Source of the DNA: Akkermansiaceae bacterium
GTDB taxonomy: Bacteria; Verrucomicrobiota; Verrucomicrobiia; Verrucomicrobiales; Akkermansiaceae
Direction of reading: 5' to 3'
NCBI GenBank assembly: GCA_023253625.1
Contig: JALRFY010000050.1
Coordinates: forward strand, 1-36,513
DNA: 36,513 nt
Below are positions 17,524 through 26,696 of the stretch, in pieces (the stretch's first letter is position 1; each line of letters begins with the position of its first letter). Both the position numbers and the translations under genes were made by a program. Under the pieces are notes generated by a model. It saw only the letters and a list, made by a program, of their open reading frames with translations. It was not told the origin of the DNA and made no database searches.

Positions 17524-18138
17524 TCAGGCGGCCCGCCGCAGCAGCGCCACCATCACCCCCTGGATCACCAGTTCCCGTGCCGGTATCAGGTCCGGGTAAT
17601 CCGGGTTTTCCGCATGGAGATAGGGTTTGCCACGCTCGACGACGTATCTCTTGAGCGTGGTTTCGCCATCGATCAGCGCAGCGACGATGTCGCCTTTGCG
17701 CGGTTCGCGGAGTTCAAGAATCACGGTATCGCCGTGGCAGATATGGGCCTCGATCATCGAATCGCCGCGTACCTTGAGAGCAAAGGTGCGGGCCTTGTTG
17801 GGAATTCCGAGCGCGGAGATGTCCACGGCCAAGCTGCCCTCGCGCTCGGTTTCGGCGTCCTGGGCCATGCCGGCGGCGATGCTGCCATAGATCGGAATGT
17901 CGGCGATCTCGCCACGATCGAGGTCGTCGGGGAAAATCACGGCGCGCGCCTTGCCGGGAAGGCGCTGGATCACCCCCTTGCGCTCCAGCGCCCGCAAGTG
18001 GCTCATCGCCGCCGTTTGGCTGGCGAACTTGAAGTAGTGCTGGATCTCGCGGGTCGACGGCATGATGCCGGTCTTGCGCTGTGACATTTTGAGATAATCG
18101 ATGATCTCCTGCTGGCGGCGGGTCAGTATGTGGCTCAT
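17524..18138 (-). CDS. lexA: LexA repressor
   Basis: MSHILTRRQQEIIDYLKMSQRKTGIMPSTREIQHYFKF; Ala-Gly cleavage region IPIYGSIAAGMAQ; catalytic VRGDSMIEAHICHGD and TTLKRYVVERGKPYLHAENPDYPDLIP. Confidence 0.95.
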   Translation of the reverse strand: MSHILTRRQQEIIDYLKMSQRKTGIMPSTREIQHYFKFASQTAAMSHLRALERKGVIQRLPGKARAVIFPDDLDRGEIADIPIYGSIAAGMAQDAETEREGSLAVDISALGIPNKARTFALKVRGDSMIEAHICHGDTVILELREPRKGDIVAALIDGETTLKRYVVERGKPYLHAENPDYPDLIPARELVIQGVMVALLRRAA

Positions 18139-18150
18139 GGTCTTGAACAG

Positions 18151-18164
18151 TGTTCGGTGGAACA
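18151..18164. promoter_or_regulatory. LexA-binding site (SOS box) upstream of lexA
   Basis: TGTTCGGTGGAACA matches TGTTC-N4-GAACA, the motif reported for Verrucomicrobia LexA as I recall it. It lies 12 bp upstream of the lexA ATG. Confidence 0.88.
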
Positions 18165-18303
18165 AAATAGCGTTTTGTCACCGACACAAGCGGAAAATCA
18201 CGCGATTTTGGATCGACCAGGCTTGCCGAACGGAAGTAGGGTCACGCCCATCGACGGCTTGCCGCCGGGCGATTCGCTGGCTAAGTTGCCACCCTCACTT
18301 GCC

Positions 18304-19047
18304 ATGAAAATCATTCCCACCCTCTGCCTGTTGCTCCTCACGCTGCCACTCGCGGCCCAGAACGAGGATGCGAAGAAACCCGATTTGCTGCCCAACCAGC
18401 AGGCTTTCCTCAACCTTCCCGAGGAAAAGCGCGCCGAGTTCTCCAAGCACCTCGGCGAGGCCATCCGCGTGTTCCAGCAGAAGCGGATCTTCGAGGCGCT
18501 TGAGGAACTCGAAAAGGCAGCAGCCATTTTCACCGACAGCCCGGAGATCCACAATGTGCGCGGCAGTTGCTATGTTGAGATCCGGGCTTTCGACAAGGCG
18601 CTCGCGGAATTCGGCAAAGCCGCCGCCCTTTCCAAGGACAATGCCAGCATCGCCTTCAACATCGGCGAAATCCATTTCGTCACCAAACAATGGCAGCAGG
18701 CCCATGACACGTTCCAGAAGGTGATGTCGCTGCTGCCAGCGGAAAACACCGCGCTCGGCCGGCTCGTCGAATTCAAAATCCTGCTTTGCAAGAAGAAGCT
18801 CGGCCAGGATGCGGAAGTCGCCGCGATGGCGGAAAAATACGACTTCATGGACGACTCGCCGTATTACTTTTTCGCCCAGGCCTCGCTCGCCTACGAAGCG
18901 GACAACCAGGTCAAGGCCGAGGAGTGGCTGGCCATCGCCGGCCGCATTTTCCGCGATCCCAATATCCTTGCGCCCTGGCAGGACACTCTGGTGGAATACG
19001 GATACCTCAAAAGCTTCTACGGCGAGGAAGCGCCCGAGGTTCCCTGA
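18304..19047 (+). CDS. Secreted/periplasmic TPR-repeat protein
   Basis: Signal peptide MKIIPTLCLLLLTLPLAAQ; TPR-like FDKALAEFGKAAALSKDNASIAFNIGEIHFVTKQWQQAHDTFQKVMSLLP. Confidence 0.82.
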   Translation: MKIIPTLCLLLLTLPLAAQNEDAKKPDLLPNQQAFLNLPEEKRAEFSKHLGEAIRVFQQKRIFEALEELEKAAAIFTDSPEIHNVRGSCYVEIRAFDKALAEFGKAAALSKDNASIAFNIGEIHFVTKQWQQAHDTFQKVMSLLPAENTALGRLVEFKILLCKKKLGQDAEVAAMAEKYDFMDDSPYYFFAQASLAYEADNQVKAEEWLAIAGRIFRDPNILAPWQDTLVEYGYLKSFYGEEAPEVP

Positions 19048-20285
19048 TGCCTGCCAAAAACTTCCACGTTCGCCAAGCCGCAGTCTCGGCCCTCCATGCA
19101 TGGGCGAAAGGGCATGACTATGCCGAAACGCTCGTCGAGCGGCATGCCCAGCGGCGCTTGTTGGGTGCCGCCGATCGTGGACTGCTCCAGGCGATCCTTT
19201 TTGGCGTGCTGCGCCACCGCCGGCTGCTCGACCATTGGATCGGCGAGCTGCGGAAAGGACAACTCGATCCCGAAACCCGCGACCTGCTGCGGGTGGGACT
19301 CTGCCAGATCCTGGTGCTTGGCATCCCGGACCATGCCGCGGTCAATGAAACCGTCGAGTCCGGCAAGGCGAACGTCCGCGGCCTGGCGAATGCCGTGCTG
19401 CGCCGCGCCATCGGCTCGCGCAAGCGCCTGGTGGAGGAAACCGCCGAGCTGCCACCCGCGGTGCTGCATTCGCATCCGGACTGGTTGTTCAACCGCTGGA
19501 AAAAGCAGTTTGGCAAGAACGAGGCCATCGCCCTGATGGAATGGAACAACCGCCCGGCGGAAACATTTTTACGAATCAATCCGCTGGCGCATTGGTCCGG
19601 CGAAATCCCCGGTGAAGCAGTCCCGGAGGCCCCGGGATTTTTCCGCATTCAAGGAGCGCCGCCGTCCGGACTACTGGCCGCCGGGGCTGTGTATGTGCAG
19701 GACCCGGCCACGCGCCACGCAGTCGATCTGCTGGCTCCCCGGGCGGGTGAGCGCATCCTCGACGCCTGCGCCGCCCCCGGTGGCAAAGCATTCCTGATCG
19801 CTGCGGCGATGGGCGCTGCCGAAACGCTGGCCTGCACCGATTCCAACGAGAAGCGCCTGCCGCGCCTGCGCGAAAACCTCCAACGCCTGCACGCCGGCGC
19901 GTCAAGCGTCGAGGCGCACGATTGGACCATGCCCGCGCCCGCCAAATGGCATGGTGCATTTGACGCCATCCTGCTCGACGTCCCATGCTCCAACACCGGC
20001 GTGATCCGCCGCCGAGTGGATGTGCGGTGGCGCTTGCAGCTGCAGGACATCGAACGCATCGCCCTCACCCAGCGGTGCATTCTGGAAAATGCCCTGCCCT
20101 GCCTGAAACCCGGCGGGCGCATCGTTTATTCCACCTGCTCGATCGAGCCCATGGAAAACGAGGAACTTATCGATGCATTCCTCCGCGACCACCCCGGATG
20201 TGCTCTTGAGGGCAGCCGCAGCTCTTTGCCATTCCGCGACGGTGCGGATGGCGCCTTCGCCGCGAGGATCGTCAAAACAGCCTGA
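19047..20285 (+). CDS. rsmB: 16S rRNA (cytosine-C5) methyltransferase RsmB-like
   Basis: NusB-like N-terminus (AADRGLLQAILFGVLRHRRLLD); SAM MTase motifs ILDACAAPGGKAFLIAAAMG, DAILLDVPCSNTGVIRRRVDVRW, GGRIVYSTCSIEPMENE. Overlaps the upstream stop (TGATG). Confidence 0.92.
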   Translation: MPAKNFHVRQAAVSALHAWAKGHDYAETLVERHAQRRLLGAADRGLLQAILFGVLRHRRLLDHWIGELRKGQLDPETRDLLRVGLCQILVLGIPDHAAVNETVESGKANVRGLANAVLRRAIGSRKRLVEETAELPPAVLHSHPDWLFNRWKKQFGKNEAIALMEWNNRPAETFLRINPLAHWSGEIPGEAVPEAPGFFRIQGAPPSGLLAAGAVYVQDPATRHAVDLLAPRAGERILDACAAPGGKAFLIAAAMGAAETLACTDSNEKRLPRLRENLQRLHAGASSVEAHDWTMPAPAKWHGAFDAILLDVPCSNTGVIRRRVDVRWRLQLQDIERIALTQRCILENALPCLKPGGRIVYSTCSIEPMENEELIDAFLRDHPGCALEGSRSSLPFRDGADGAFAARIVKTA

Positions 20286-20344
20286 GAAAACCAGCTTGCG
20301 AGTTTACGCTGGAGGTGGCACGAACGCGTGGCTATATGCATACC

Positions 20345-20482
20345 ATGCGCAGCGTGATCGGAATGATTGTGGTATGGACCGTGACACTGCTGGTGGTGAC
20401 GGCCGGGGGCTTGATCTGGTATCTCAGCCACACCGCCGAGTTTTCCCGTGTGGACCAGCCAGCAGCGGTGGGTGGCCGCTGA
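20345..20482 (+). CDS. Putative 45-aa single-TM small protein
   Basis: MRSVIGMIVVWTVTLLVVTAGGLIWYLSHTAEFSRVDQPAAVGGR; not in the supplied ORF track, probably because of length. Confidence 0.4.
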   Translation: MRSVIGMIVVWTVTLLVVTAGGLIWYLSHTAEFSRVDQPAAVGGR

Positions 20483-20489
20483 TATTGCC

Positions 20490-23400
20490 TCAGGCAGCCG
20501 GAGCCGCACGAAAGCGGCCGATGATTTGGAGCACCATCACCAAGAGCGCCGGCAGGAACGTGAGCGTGACCAGTGACGAGCAGGCAAGGCCGAAGAGGAC
20601 GATCGCCCCAAGGCCGCGGTAAAGCTCCGTGCCAGGACCGGCGAGCAGGACAAGCGGCGACAGGCCCATCAAGGTGGTGGCGGTGGTCATCAGGACCGGC
20701 CGGATGCGGGCGGCCAGCGCGTGCTTGACGGCATCAAGCGCCGACATGCCATCGACGCGGAAGTTTTGCATCGCCCGGTCCACAATCAGGATCGGATTGT
20801 TCACCGAAATTCCTAGCAGAATAAGGAAACCGAGCATGGTGATCATGTCGAACGGCTGGCTGATGGCCGCCAAGCCGAGGGCAGGAAGCATGCCGCCAAT
20901 GAAGTTGAGCAGCCACAAGCCAGCGATGCCGCCGCTGATACCCAGCGGCACGGTGGCCAAGATCAGCAATGGATCCCCCCAGTGGCGGTAGATGATGACG
21001 AGCTGTAGATAACACAGGATCAGCGCGATCCACAGGTTCGCGCTGAGCGACTTGCGGGTGGCGTCGAGCTGATCCCCCGCTCCGGTGAGGTCCACCGAGA
21101 CGTTTTCCGGAATGCCGCCGGTCTCCCGCAAATGGCCCACGACTTCCTCGTTCACCTTGCGGATCGCGGTTTCAAGCGGCAGCGAGCGGGGCGGAATGAT
21201 ATATAACGTGACGGTGCGGCGGCCATCCACTCGCCGAATGCGCGCGGTGTCCACCGTTTCCGAAATATCGGCCAGGGTGCGCAGCGGAACCACGGCACCC
21301 TGCGGCGTGCGGACGATGAAGTCGTCAATGCGATCGAGCCGCTGGCGGTAAAGCGCCTCGTCGTAGAGGAAGATGTCGATCTTGTCGTCGCCCAGATAAA
21401 ATTCGTCGATGAACGCGCCATCGGCGAGCGCGGAGACCGCAAAACCGAACTCGTCTGCACCGATGCCTAGTTCTGCGAGCCGCTCCCAGCGCGGCTGTAT
21501 TTCCACGAGCGGCTGACCGAGCACGAGCGATGGCGGCAACGAGTTGATCTGGGCGTCGTCTATCACCTCGCCGGCGCGGCGGTAGGTATTGACCGCGGCC
21601 TGATAGATCGTGGGCAGGTCCTGCCCGGCGAGGTTGAGCGCCACGGCGCGGGTGCCGCCGTCATTGCTGGAAATGATCGAGCCGCGCGCCGAGAACGCAC
21701 GCATGCCGGGATAGGAACGGAAACGGGCATTCACAACGTCCATGAAGGCGCCGATGTGCCTCGGGTCCTTGGTTTCCGCGATGATGCGCAGCGACTCCGG
21801 TTCGACGCCCATCGAGATGCGCGACAGCGGCGGGATGCTCACCTCGCCGCGGTCATAGGCCTCAGGCTGCCACCCGAGCGCGGGCAGAAGTTCCTGATGG
21901 AGCTGGTCGGCAATGCGTTCCATCTCCAGCAGGCTGTATCCCGGCGGCGCGATCATGGTGGAGAAGGATTTGGCCTCCTCGCCCTCGGGCAGGTATTCGG
22001 CGGCAGGGGTGAGGAACTTGATACATGAAAACGAAAGCGCGACGATGAACACGATCGTGGCAAGGCGGCGGACCGGTCCGCCGATGAGCCATAATACCGG
22101 AGCCAACAGCCATGTCGGGCGGTGATCCGAGATGCGGTCCTCGCCGCGCAGCGTGCGCTCGGGCAGCTTCGAGCAGGCCATCGGCACGAGTGTGAGCGCG
22201 ACGAGCATCGAAACCAGAATGGAGGCGGAAATGGCGATGCCGATGTCCGAGAACAACTGGCCGGCCTCTTCTTTCACAAACAGGACGGGCAGGAACACGA
22301 GCACGGTGGTCATGGTGCCGGAAAGCACGGCGGAAGCCACGTTGCGCGTGCCGTCGAGCGCGGCCTGGAAGCGGGTTTTCCCTTTCACCCGCTCCTGGTG
22401 GATGCTTTCGAGAACGACGATGGTGTTGTCGATGGTCATGCCGATCGCGAAGGCCACACCGGCAAGCGAGATGACATTGACCGTGCGGTCGAGCAGCAGC
22501 AGCCCGATGAAGCTGGCTACGGCGCACACCGGCATGCCGCACATGCCGATCAACGTGGAGGATCCGCTGCGGAGGAACGAATAGAGGACCGCCGCGGCAA
22601 GGATGGCACCGATGAGGATGTTGTTGCGGACGTTTCGGATCGAGGCCTCAACGTAGCGCACATCGTCATTACTGAGCAGCATCTGCAACCCGGCGGGATG
22701 GAGGATGTCGCGATTGACCTGCTCGACGACGGGACCGACGGCTTCCTTGATGGCGATCACGTTCGAACCGGTTTCGCGGATGAGCGAGAGGCGGATGTTC
22801 GGCTCGCCATCGGTGTAGGCGAGGCTGCGCAGTTCGAAATGGCTGAGCCGCACCTCCGCCACATCGCTGAGGCGGGTGATGGAATCGCCGCGGCGTGTGA
22901 GGATGAGGTCGCGCAGGTCGTCGAGCGACTTGAAGCGGCCGGTGGTCCGCATGAGATAGCGGCGCTTGCCGCTGTCGAGATCACCGGCGGAGACATCGGT
23001 ATTGCGCTGGCGGACGGCCTCTCGCAGTTGCATGAGCGAGATGCCGCGCTCGGCGAGTTTGGCGGGATCCACCAGGATCTGGATCTGCCGCTCGGCACCA
23101 CCGCGGAGTTCCACCTGCGACACGCCAGGCACGCGTTCCAGCGGCGCGCGGGCATTGTCGTCGATGAAATCGAGCATCATGGCCATATCGAGCCGCTTCG
23201 GGTTTCCATCGAGCGGGACCACCCGAAAACTCATGAACGGATTGTAGGAGAATGAATTCGATCGCAGCGCGGGTTGGTCGACGTTTTCCGGATAGGATGG
23301 CACTTGGCTGAGGGCGTTGTTCACGCGCAGCAGCGCTTCATTGACATCGATGCCGAAGGGGAACTCCAGTTCGATGGTGGCCCGGCCGGTGGCGGCCTCC

Positions 23401-23639
23401 GAGGTCATGCGTTTCAGATCCGGCAGGCCGCGCAGATATCTTTCCTGCTCGATGAGGATTTCCTTTTCCACGTCCTGCGGCGTGGCACCCGGCCAGTGGG
23501 TATCAATGGTGATCAGCCGGGTGTCGAGGTCCGGGATCATCTGCACCGGCACACGCAGCGCCGCAGTGATGCCCAGCAACATGATCATCGCCGTCACCAC
23601 CGTGAGCAGCGTCCCGCGTTTGAGAATGGCTTCCATCAT
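20490..23639 (-). CDS. RND-family efflux transporter permease (AcrB/MdtB-like)
   Basis: 1049 aa; MIPDLDTRLITIDTHWPGATPQDVEKEILIEQE, GVAFAIGMTIDNTIVVLESIHQER, ILLGISVNNPILIVDRAMQNFR, PVLMTTATTLMGLSPL. Confidence 0.94.
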   Translation of the reverse strand: MMEAILKRGTLLTVVTAMIMLLGITAALRVPVQMIPDLDTRLITIDTHWPGATPQDVEKEILIEQERYLRGLPDLKRMTSEAATGRATIELEFPFGIDVNEALLRVNNALSQVPSYPENVDQPALRSNSFSYNPFMSFRVVPLDGNPKRLDMAMMLDFIDDNARAPLERVPGVSQVELRGGAERQIQILVDPAKLAERGISLMQLREAVRQRNTDVSAGDLDSGKRRYLMRTTGRFKSLDDLRDLILTRRGDSITRLSDVAEVRLSHFELRSLAYTDGEPNIRLSLIRETGSNVIAIKEAVGPVVEQVNRDILHPAGLQMLLSNDDVRYVEASIRNVRNNILIGAILAAAVLYSFLRSGSSTLIGMCGMPVCAVASFIGLLLLDRTVNVISLAGVAFAIGMTIDNTIVVLESIHQERVKGKTRFQAALDGTRNVASAVLSGTMTTVLVFLPVLFVKEEAGQLFSDIGIAISASILVSMLVALTLVPMACSKLPERTLRGEDRISDHRPTWLLAPVLWLIGGPVRRLATIVFIVALSFSCIKFLTPAAEYLPEGEEAKSFSTMIAPPGYSLLEMERIADQLHQELLPALGWQPEAYDRGEVSIPPLSRISMGVEPESLRIIAETKDPRHIGAFMDVVNARFRSYPGMRAFSARGSIISSNDGGTRAVALNLAGQDLPTIYQAAVNTYRRAGEVIDDAQINSLPPSLVLGQPLVEIQPRWERLAELGIGADEFGFAVSALADGAFIDEFYLGDDKIDIFLYDEALYRQRLDRIDDFIVRTPQGAVVPLRTLADISETVDTARIRRVDGRRTVTLYIIPPRSLPLETAIRKVNEEVVGHLRETGGIPENVSVDLTGAGDQLDATRKSLSANLWIALILCYLQLVIIYRHWGDPLLILATVPLGISGGIAGLWLLNFIGGMLPALGLAAISQPFDMITMLGFLILLGISVNNPILIVDRAMQNFRVDGMSALDAVKHALAARIRPVLMTTATTLMGLSPLVLLAGPGTELYRGLGAIVLFGLACSSLVTLTFLPALLVMVLQIIGRFRAAPAA

Positions 23640-23659
23640 GGATCCGTGGCGGCAATGGT

Positions 23660-24721
23660 TTACTCCGAAACGATGGCCACCCGCCGGCCTTCCGTTAGAT
23701 TTTCATTGCCCCGGACCACCACACGGTCGCCCTCTTGGATTCCGGCGGTGATTTCGAGGACCTCGCCAAGGCGCCTGCCAATGGTGACCTCGCGGGACTG
23801 CGCCACGGATTCGCCATCACGTTCAGTCACGATCCAGACGCGGATGTCACCGCCTGGCTCCCGGATCAGCGCGTCGCGCGGAATCTGCAAGGCATCCTCG
23901 TCCAGCCACTCGAAACGGGCACGGGCGGACATGCCGGGAGCAGCGAGCGATTCCGGATCCTCCATTTCCATGCGCACCAGAAAAGTGCGGGTCACCGCGT
24001 CCTTGAGCGGCACCACGGTCGCCGACTTTACATCCAGCGACCGGTCCGAATAGACATCGAGAATAACCCTCGCCGAGGGCTTGCGGGCCATCACCGGATA
24101 GAGTTCCTGCGGCACCTGCACATCCATGCGGAGCCCGGTGGTTTCGACGAGTTCCAGGACCGGATCGCCGGTTTCCACCCACTCGCCTTCCTCGGCGTGC
24201 TTGGCCCGGATGACGCCATCGAAGGGCGCGATGAGGCGGTGGCGGTCGAGCAATTCGCGTTGCTCCTTCTCGAGCGCGGTGACGCGGTGGAGTTCGGCAT
24301 CGGCCACAGAAAGTGCGGTCTTGCGGCTTTGCGCCTCGGACTTGGCGAAGGCACCGGTGCTGGCAAGCCGGCGCGCCTCCTCTTCGAGGCGTTGGGCGTC
24401 GGCGAGGCGCCATTCCGCCTGCGCGAGTTCCGCGGCAATGCGGACGAGGACAATTTCCGCGAGTGCATCGTCAAGTTCCATGAGCACCTCGCCTTGCTTC
24501 ACGCGGTGGCCGGCGTCCACGCGCAGGTGGCGGACCAGTCCGGCGGTGCGGGTGGACAAACTCGACTCCCGGCGCGGGGTGACCGTCCCGGGAAGTTCGA
24601 TGGTGCTGCGCGCCGTCGCTTTCGTGGCCACGGCCAACACCACGGGCCTGGGTTCTTCTCCTGATGCGAGACTGCCAACAGCGAAAATGGCCACGCCAGC
24701 GGCAAGTCGTAGAAAAAGCAT
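23660..24721 (-). CDS. RND efflux periplasmic adaptor (membrane fusion protein)
   Basis: IELPGTVTPRRESSLSTRTAGLVRHLRVDAGHRVKQGEVLMELDD, hairpin AEAQSRKTALSVADAELHR, APFDGVIRAKHAEEGEWVETGDPVLELVE; start MLFLRLAAG. Confidence 0.9.
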   Translation of the reverse strand: MLFLRLAAGVAIFAVGSLASGEEPRPVVLAVATKATARSTIELPGTVTPRRESSLSTRTAGLVRHLRVDAGHRVKQGEVLMELDDALAEIVLVRIAAELAQAEWRLADAQRLEEEARRLASTGAFAKSEAQSRKTALSVADAELHRVTALEKEQRELLDRHRLIAPFDGVIRAKHAEEGEWVETGDPVLELVETTGLRMDVQVPQELYPVMARKPSARVILDVYSDRSLDVKSATVVPLKDAVTRTFLVRMEMEDPESLAAPGMSARARFEWLDEDALQIPRDALIREPGGDIRVWIVTERDGESVAQSREVTIGRRLGEVLEITAGIQEGDRVVVRGNENLTEGRRVAIVSE

Positions 24722-24819
24722 GCGCCACCATTGGCCGGAATACGGAAAACTCAAGCCCCGGGACTTTCGGCCGCGCGGCCCGGTTGACAGGCTGCGGGAC
24801 AGCGGCTTTGCTCGCCGCG

Positions 24820-25830
24820 ATGTCGCCCGATTCGCAGCAGGACTTCGCGCTCGCCTTCCTGAGCATACTCTTCGAGGGCGCGCCCTTCATTCTGTTAGGC
24901 ACGCTGATCAGCGGCTTCATCGATATCTATCTGCCGGCGGGAACGATGGAGCGCTTCCTGCCGAAACGCCGCAATCTCGCCATCGTGATGTCCGGCCTGC
25001 TGGGCGCGGTGTTTCCCGTCTGCGAGTGCGCGGTGGTGCCGGTGATCCGCCGCCTGGTGAAAAAAGGCCTGCCGGTTTCCTGCGGCATCACCTACATGCT
25101 GGCGGCCCCCATCGTGAATCCGATCACCGCACTCAGCACATGGAAGGCGTTCCAGGGACAGGGCGCGGCAATGATGACATGTTCGCGCATGTTGCTGGGT
25201 TTCCTGATCGCGGTATCGGTGGGGCTTGTTGTCTCGCGCCTTTCTCTTGCCAACGTGCTCAGGGAAAAAATCCTCCGTTCGCTCAACGAACCGGAAAAAT
25301 CGGACGGCCACCACCATTGCGGGCACAACCATCATCACGATCACCAAGATGGATGCTGCGACCATAAGACGCACGATCACGATTGTGATCACAATCACGA
25401 TGCGGCAGGCAACGACCGGCTGGTGGCCGCGTTCCGCTCGGCGCTGAAGGACTTCGTGGACGTGGGCGTCTATTTCGCCATCGGCGTTTCCATCACCGCA
25501 CTCTTCAACACCGGCATCGCGCCGGGAGCCGCTTGGCTCGACACACTGGCCGGCAACCAGGTGGCCGCTCCCGCCGCACTGATGACCCTGGCATTCATCC
25601 TCAGCCTTTGCAGCACCTCAGACGCCTTCATCGCCGCGACGCTCGACAAGTTCTCATGGGGCGCGAAGCTGGCTTTCCTCACCTTCGGGCCGATGATGGA
25701 CGTGAAGCTGCTGTTTCTCTATCAGACGGTGATGCGCAAGCGCTTCATCGCCGCGTTGGCATTGGCATTGTTTCTGGTGATCGGCTGCATTTCCACTTTC
25801 TGGCAACATCTCATCGTGCAAGCCAAATGA
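24820..25830 (+). CDS. DUF318/ArsP_1-type permease (putative metal efflux) with His/Cys-rich cytoplasmic loop
   Basis: FEGAPFILLGTLISGFIDIYLP, GLLGAVFPVCECAVVPVIRRLVKKGLP, YMLAAPIVNPITALST, SLCSTSDAFIAATLDKFSWGAKLAFLTFGPMMDVK; loop GHHHCGHNHHHDHQDGCCDHKTHDHDCDHNHD. Confidence 0.9.
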   Translation: MSPDSQQDFALAFLSILFEGAPFILLGTLISGFIDIYLPAGTMERFLPKRRNLAIVMSGLLGAVFPVCECAVVPVIRRLVKKGLPVSCGITYMLAAPIVNPITALSTWKAFQGQGAAMMTCSRMLLGFLIAVSVGLVVSRLSLANVLREKILRSLNEPEKSDGHHHCGHNHHHDHQDGCCDHKTHDHDCDHNHDAAGNDRLVAAFRSALKDFVDVGVYFAIGVSITALFNTGIAPGAAWLDTLAGNQVAAPAALMTLAFILSLCSTSDAFIAATLDKFSWGAKLAFLTFGPMMDVKLLFLYQTVMRKRFIAALALALFLVIGCISTFWQHLIVQAK

Positions 25831-26642
25831 ACCCGCGACTCCGCCACATCCTGTTTTCGCTTGCGGTGCTCGTCTGGAGCGCGGCGCTGATTTACTTTTA
25901 CGCCAGCGGAAGGATCACCAAGTATCTGGCACCGGACTTCCGCCCCATCGCCTTCGCCGGGGGTCTCGGTCTCGCCGTGATGGGCATGTTCAACCTGCTC
26001 ACATCAGGCCAGCGTGCGGACTGCCTCCACGACCATGGCGGCGGTGACGCCCACGACCATGAGGCGGGTGACATCCATCCGCTCGCGGCCTTTCTGCTGA
26101 TGGTGCTGCCGATCGGTCTGTCGGTGGCGTGGACCAAGGACGAATACTCACCCGCCGCGCTCGCCCGCAAGGGATTGTATGACTCACCCTCGCAGATGGG
26201 GAACGCCTTCATGTCCACCGTAATGCCGCCGCTCACCCGCGAGATGATCGAACAGGGCCACCGCAAGACCGATGACGGATATCATCAATTCAACCTGATG
26301 GAATTGTTCTTCGCCACCGGTGACCGGGAAATGCAATCGCTCATCGATGGCATGAAAGTGGAAACCGAGGGCCGCTGGATCGATGAGAAAACCCGCAACC
26401 CGAACGGCACGCGCAAGCGCCTCTACCGCCTGTTCATTACCTGCTGCGCAGCCGACAGCCGGGCGATTCCGATCGTGCTTGAATTCAACGGACCGCCGCC
26501 GGAACTCCCGGAAAACGGCTGGGCCAAGGTGGCCGGCACGATGCGTTTCCCGCTTGAGGAAGGCGTGCTCCAACCGGTGCTTGTCTGCGACCGTGCCGAC
26601 AGCGCCGAGCCACCCTACGAGGAAAGTTTCCTGCGCAGATGA
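25827..26642 (+). CDS. DUF1980/TIGR03943-family (YcgQ-like) protein
   Basis: Two N-terminal TM segments then a soluble domain; FRPIAFAGGLGLAVMGMFNLL, RLFITCCAADSRAIPIVLEF, GWAKVAGTMRF. ATGA overlap with the upstream permease. Confidence 0.82.
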   Translation: MNPRLRHILFSLAVLVWSAALIYFYASGRITKYLAPDFRPIAFAGGLGLAVMGMFNLLTSGQRADCLHDHGGGDAHDHEAGDIHPLAAFLLMVLPIGLSVAWTKDEYSPAALARKGLYDSPSQMGNAFMSTVMPPLTREMIEQGHRKTDDGYHQFNLMELFFATGDREMQSLIDGMKVETEGRWIDEKTRNPNGTRKRLYRLFITCCAADSRAIPIVLEFNGPPPELPENGWAKVAGTMRFPLEEGVLQPVLVCDRADSAEPPYEESFLRR

Positions 26643-26696
26643 AACATGGAGTGCCGGACATTTTGGAATTGCCGGTTGAAGCCTGCTTGATACCCC

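Noticed and set aside
17355-17654. 99-aa + ORF after the split small gene
   Set aside because: Arg/Pro-rich, overlaps the lexA 3' end antisense, no recognisable feature.
18139-18165. Upstream start of LexA (MFHRTLFKT)
   Set aside because: This stretch contains the LexA box; the conserved LexA start is MSHILTRRQQEI at 18138.
25381-25396. Perfect 16-bp palindrome GATTGTGATCACAATC resembling a regulator site
   Set aside because: Lies inside the His/Asp-rich loop of the permease; explained by CAC/GAT/CAT/AAT codon repetition.
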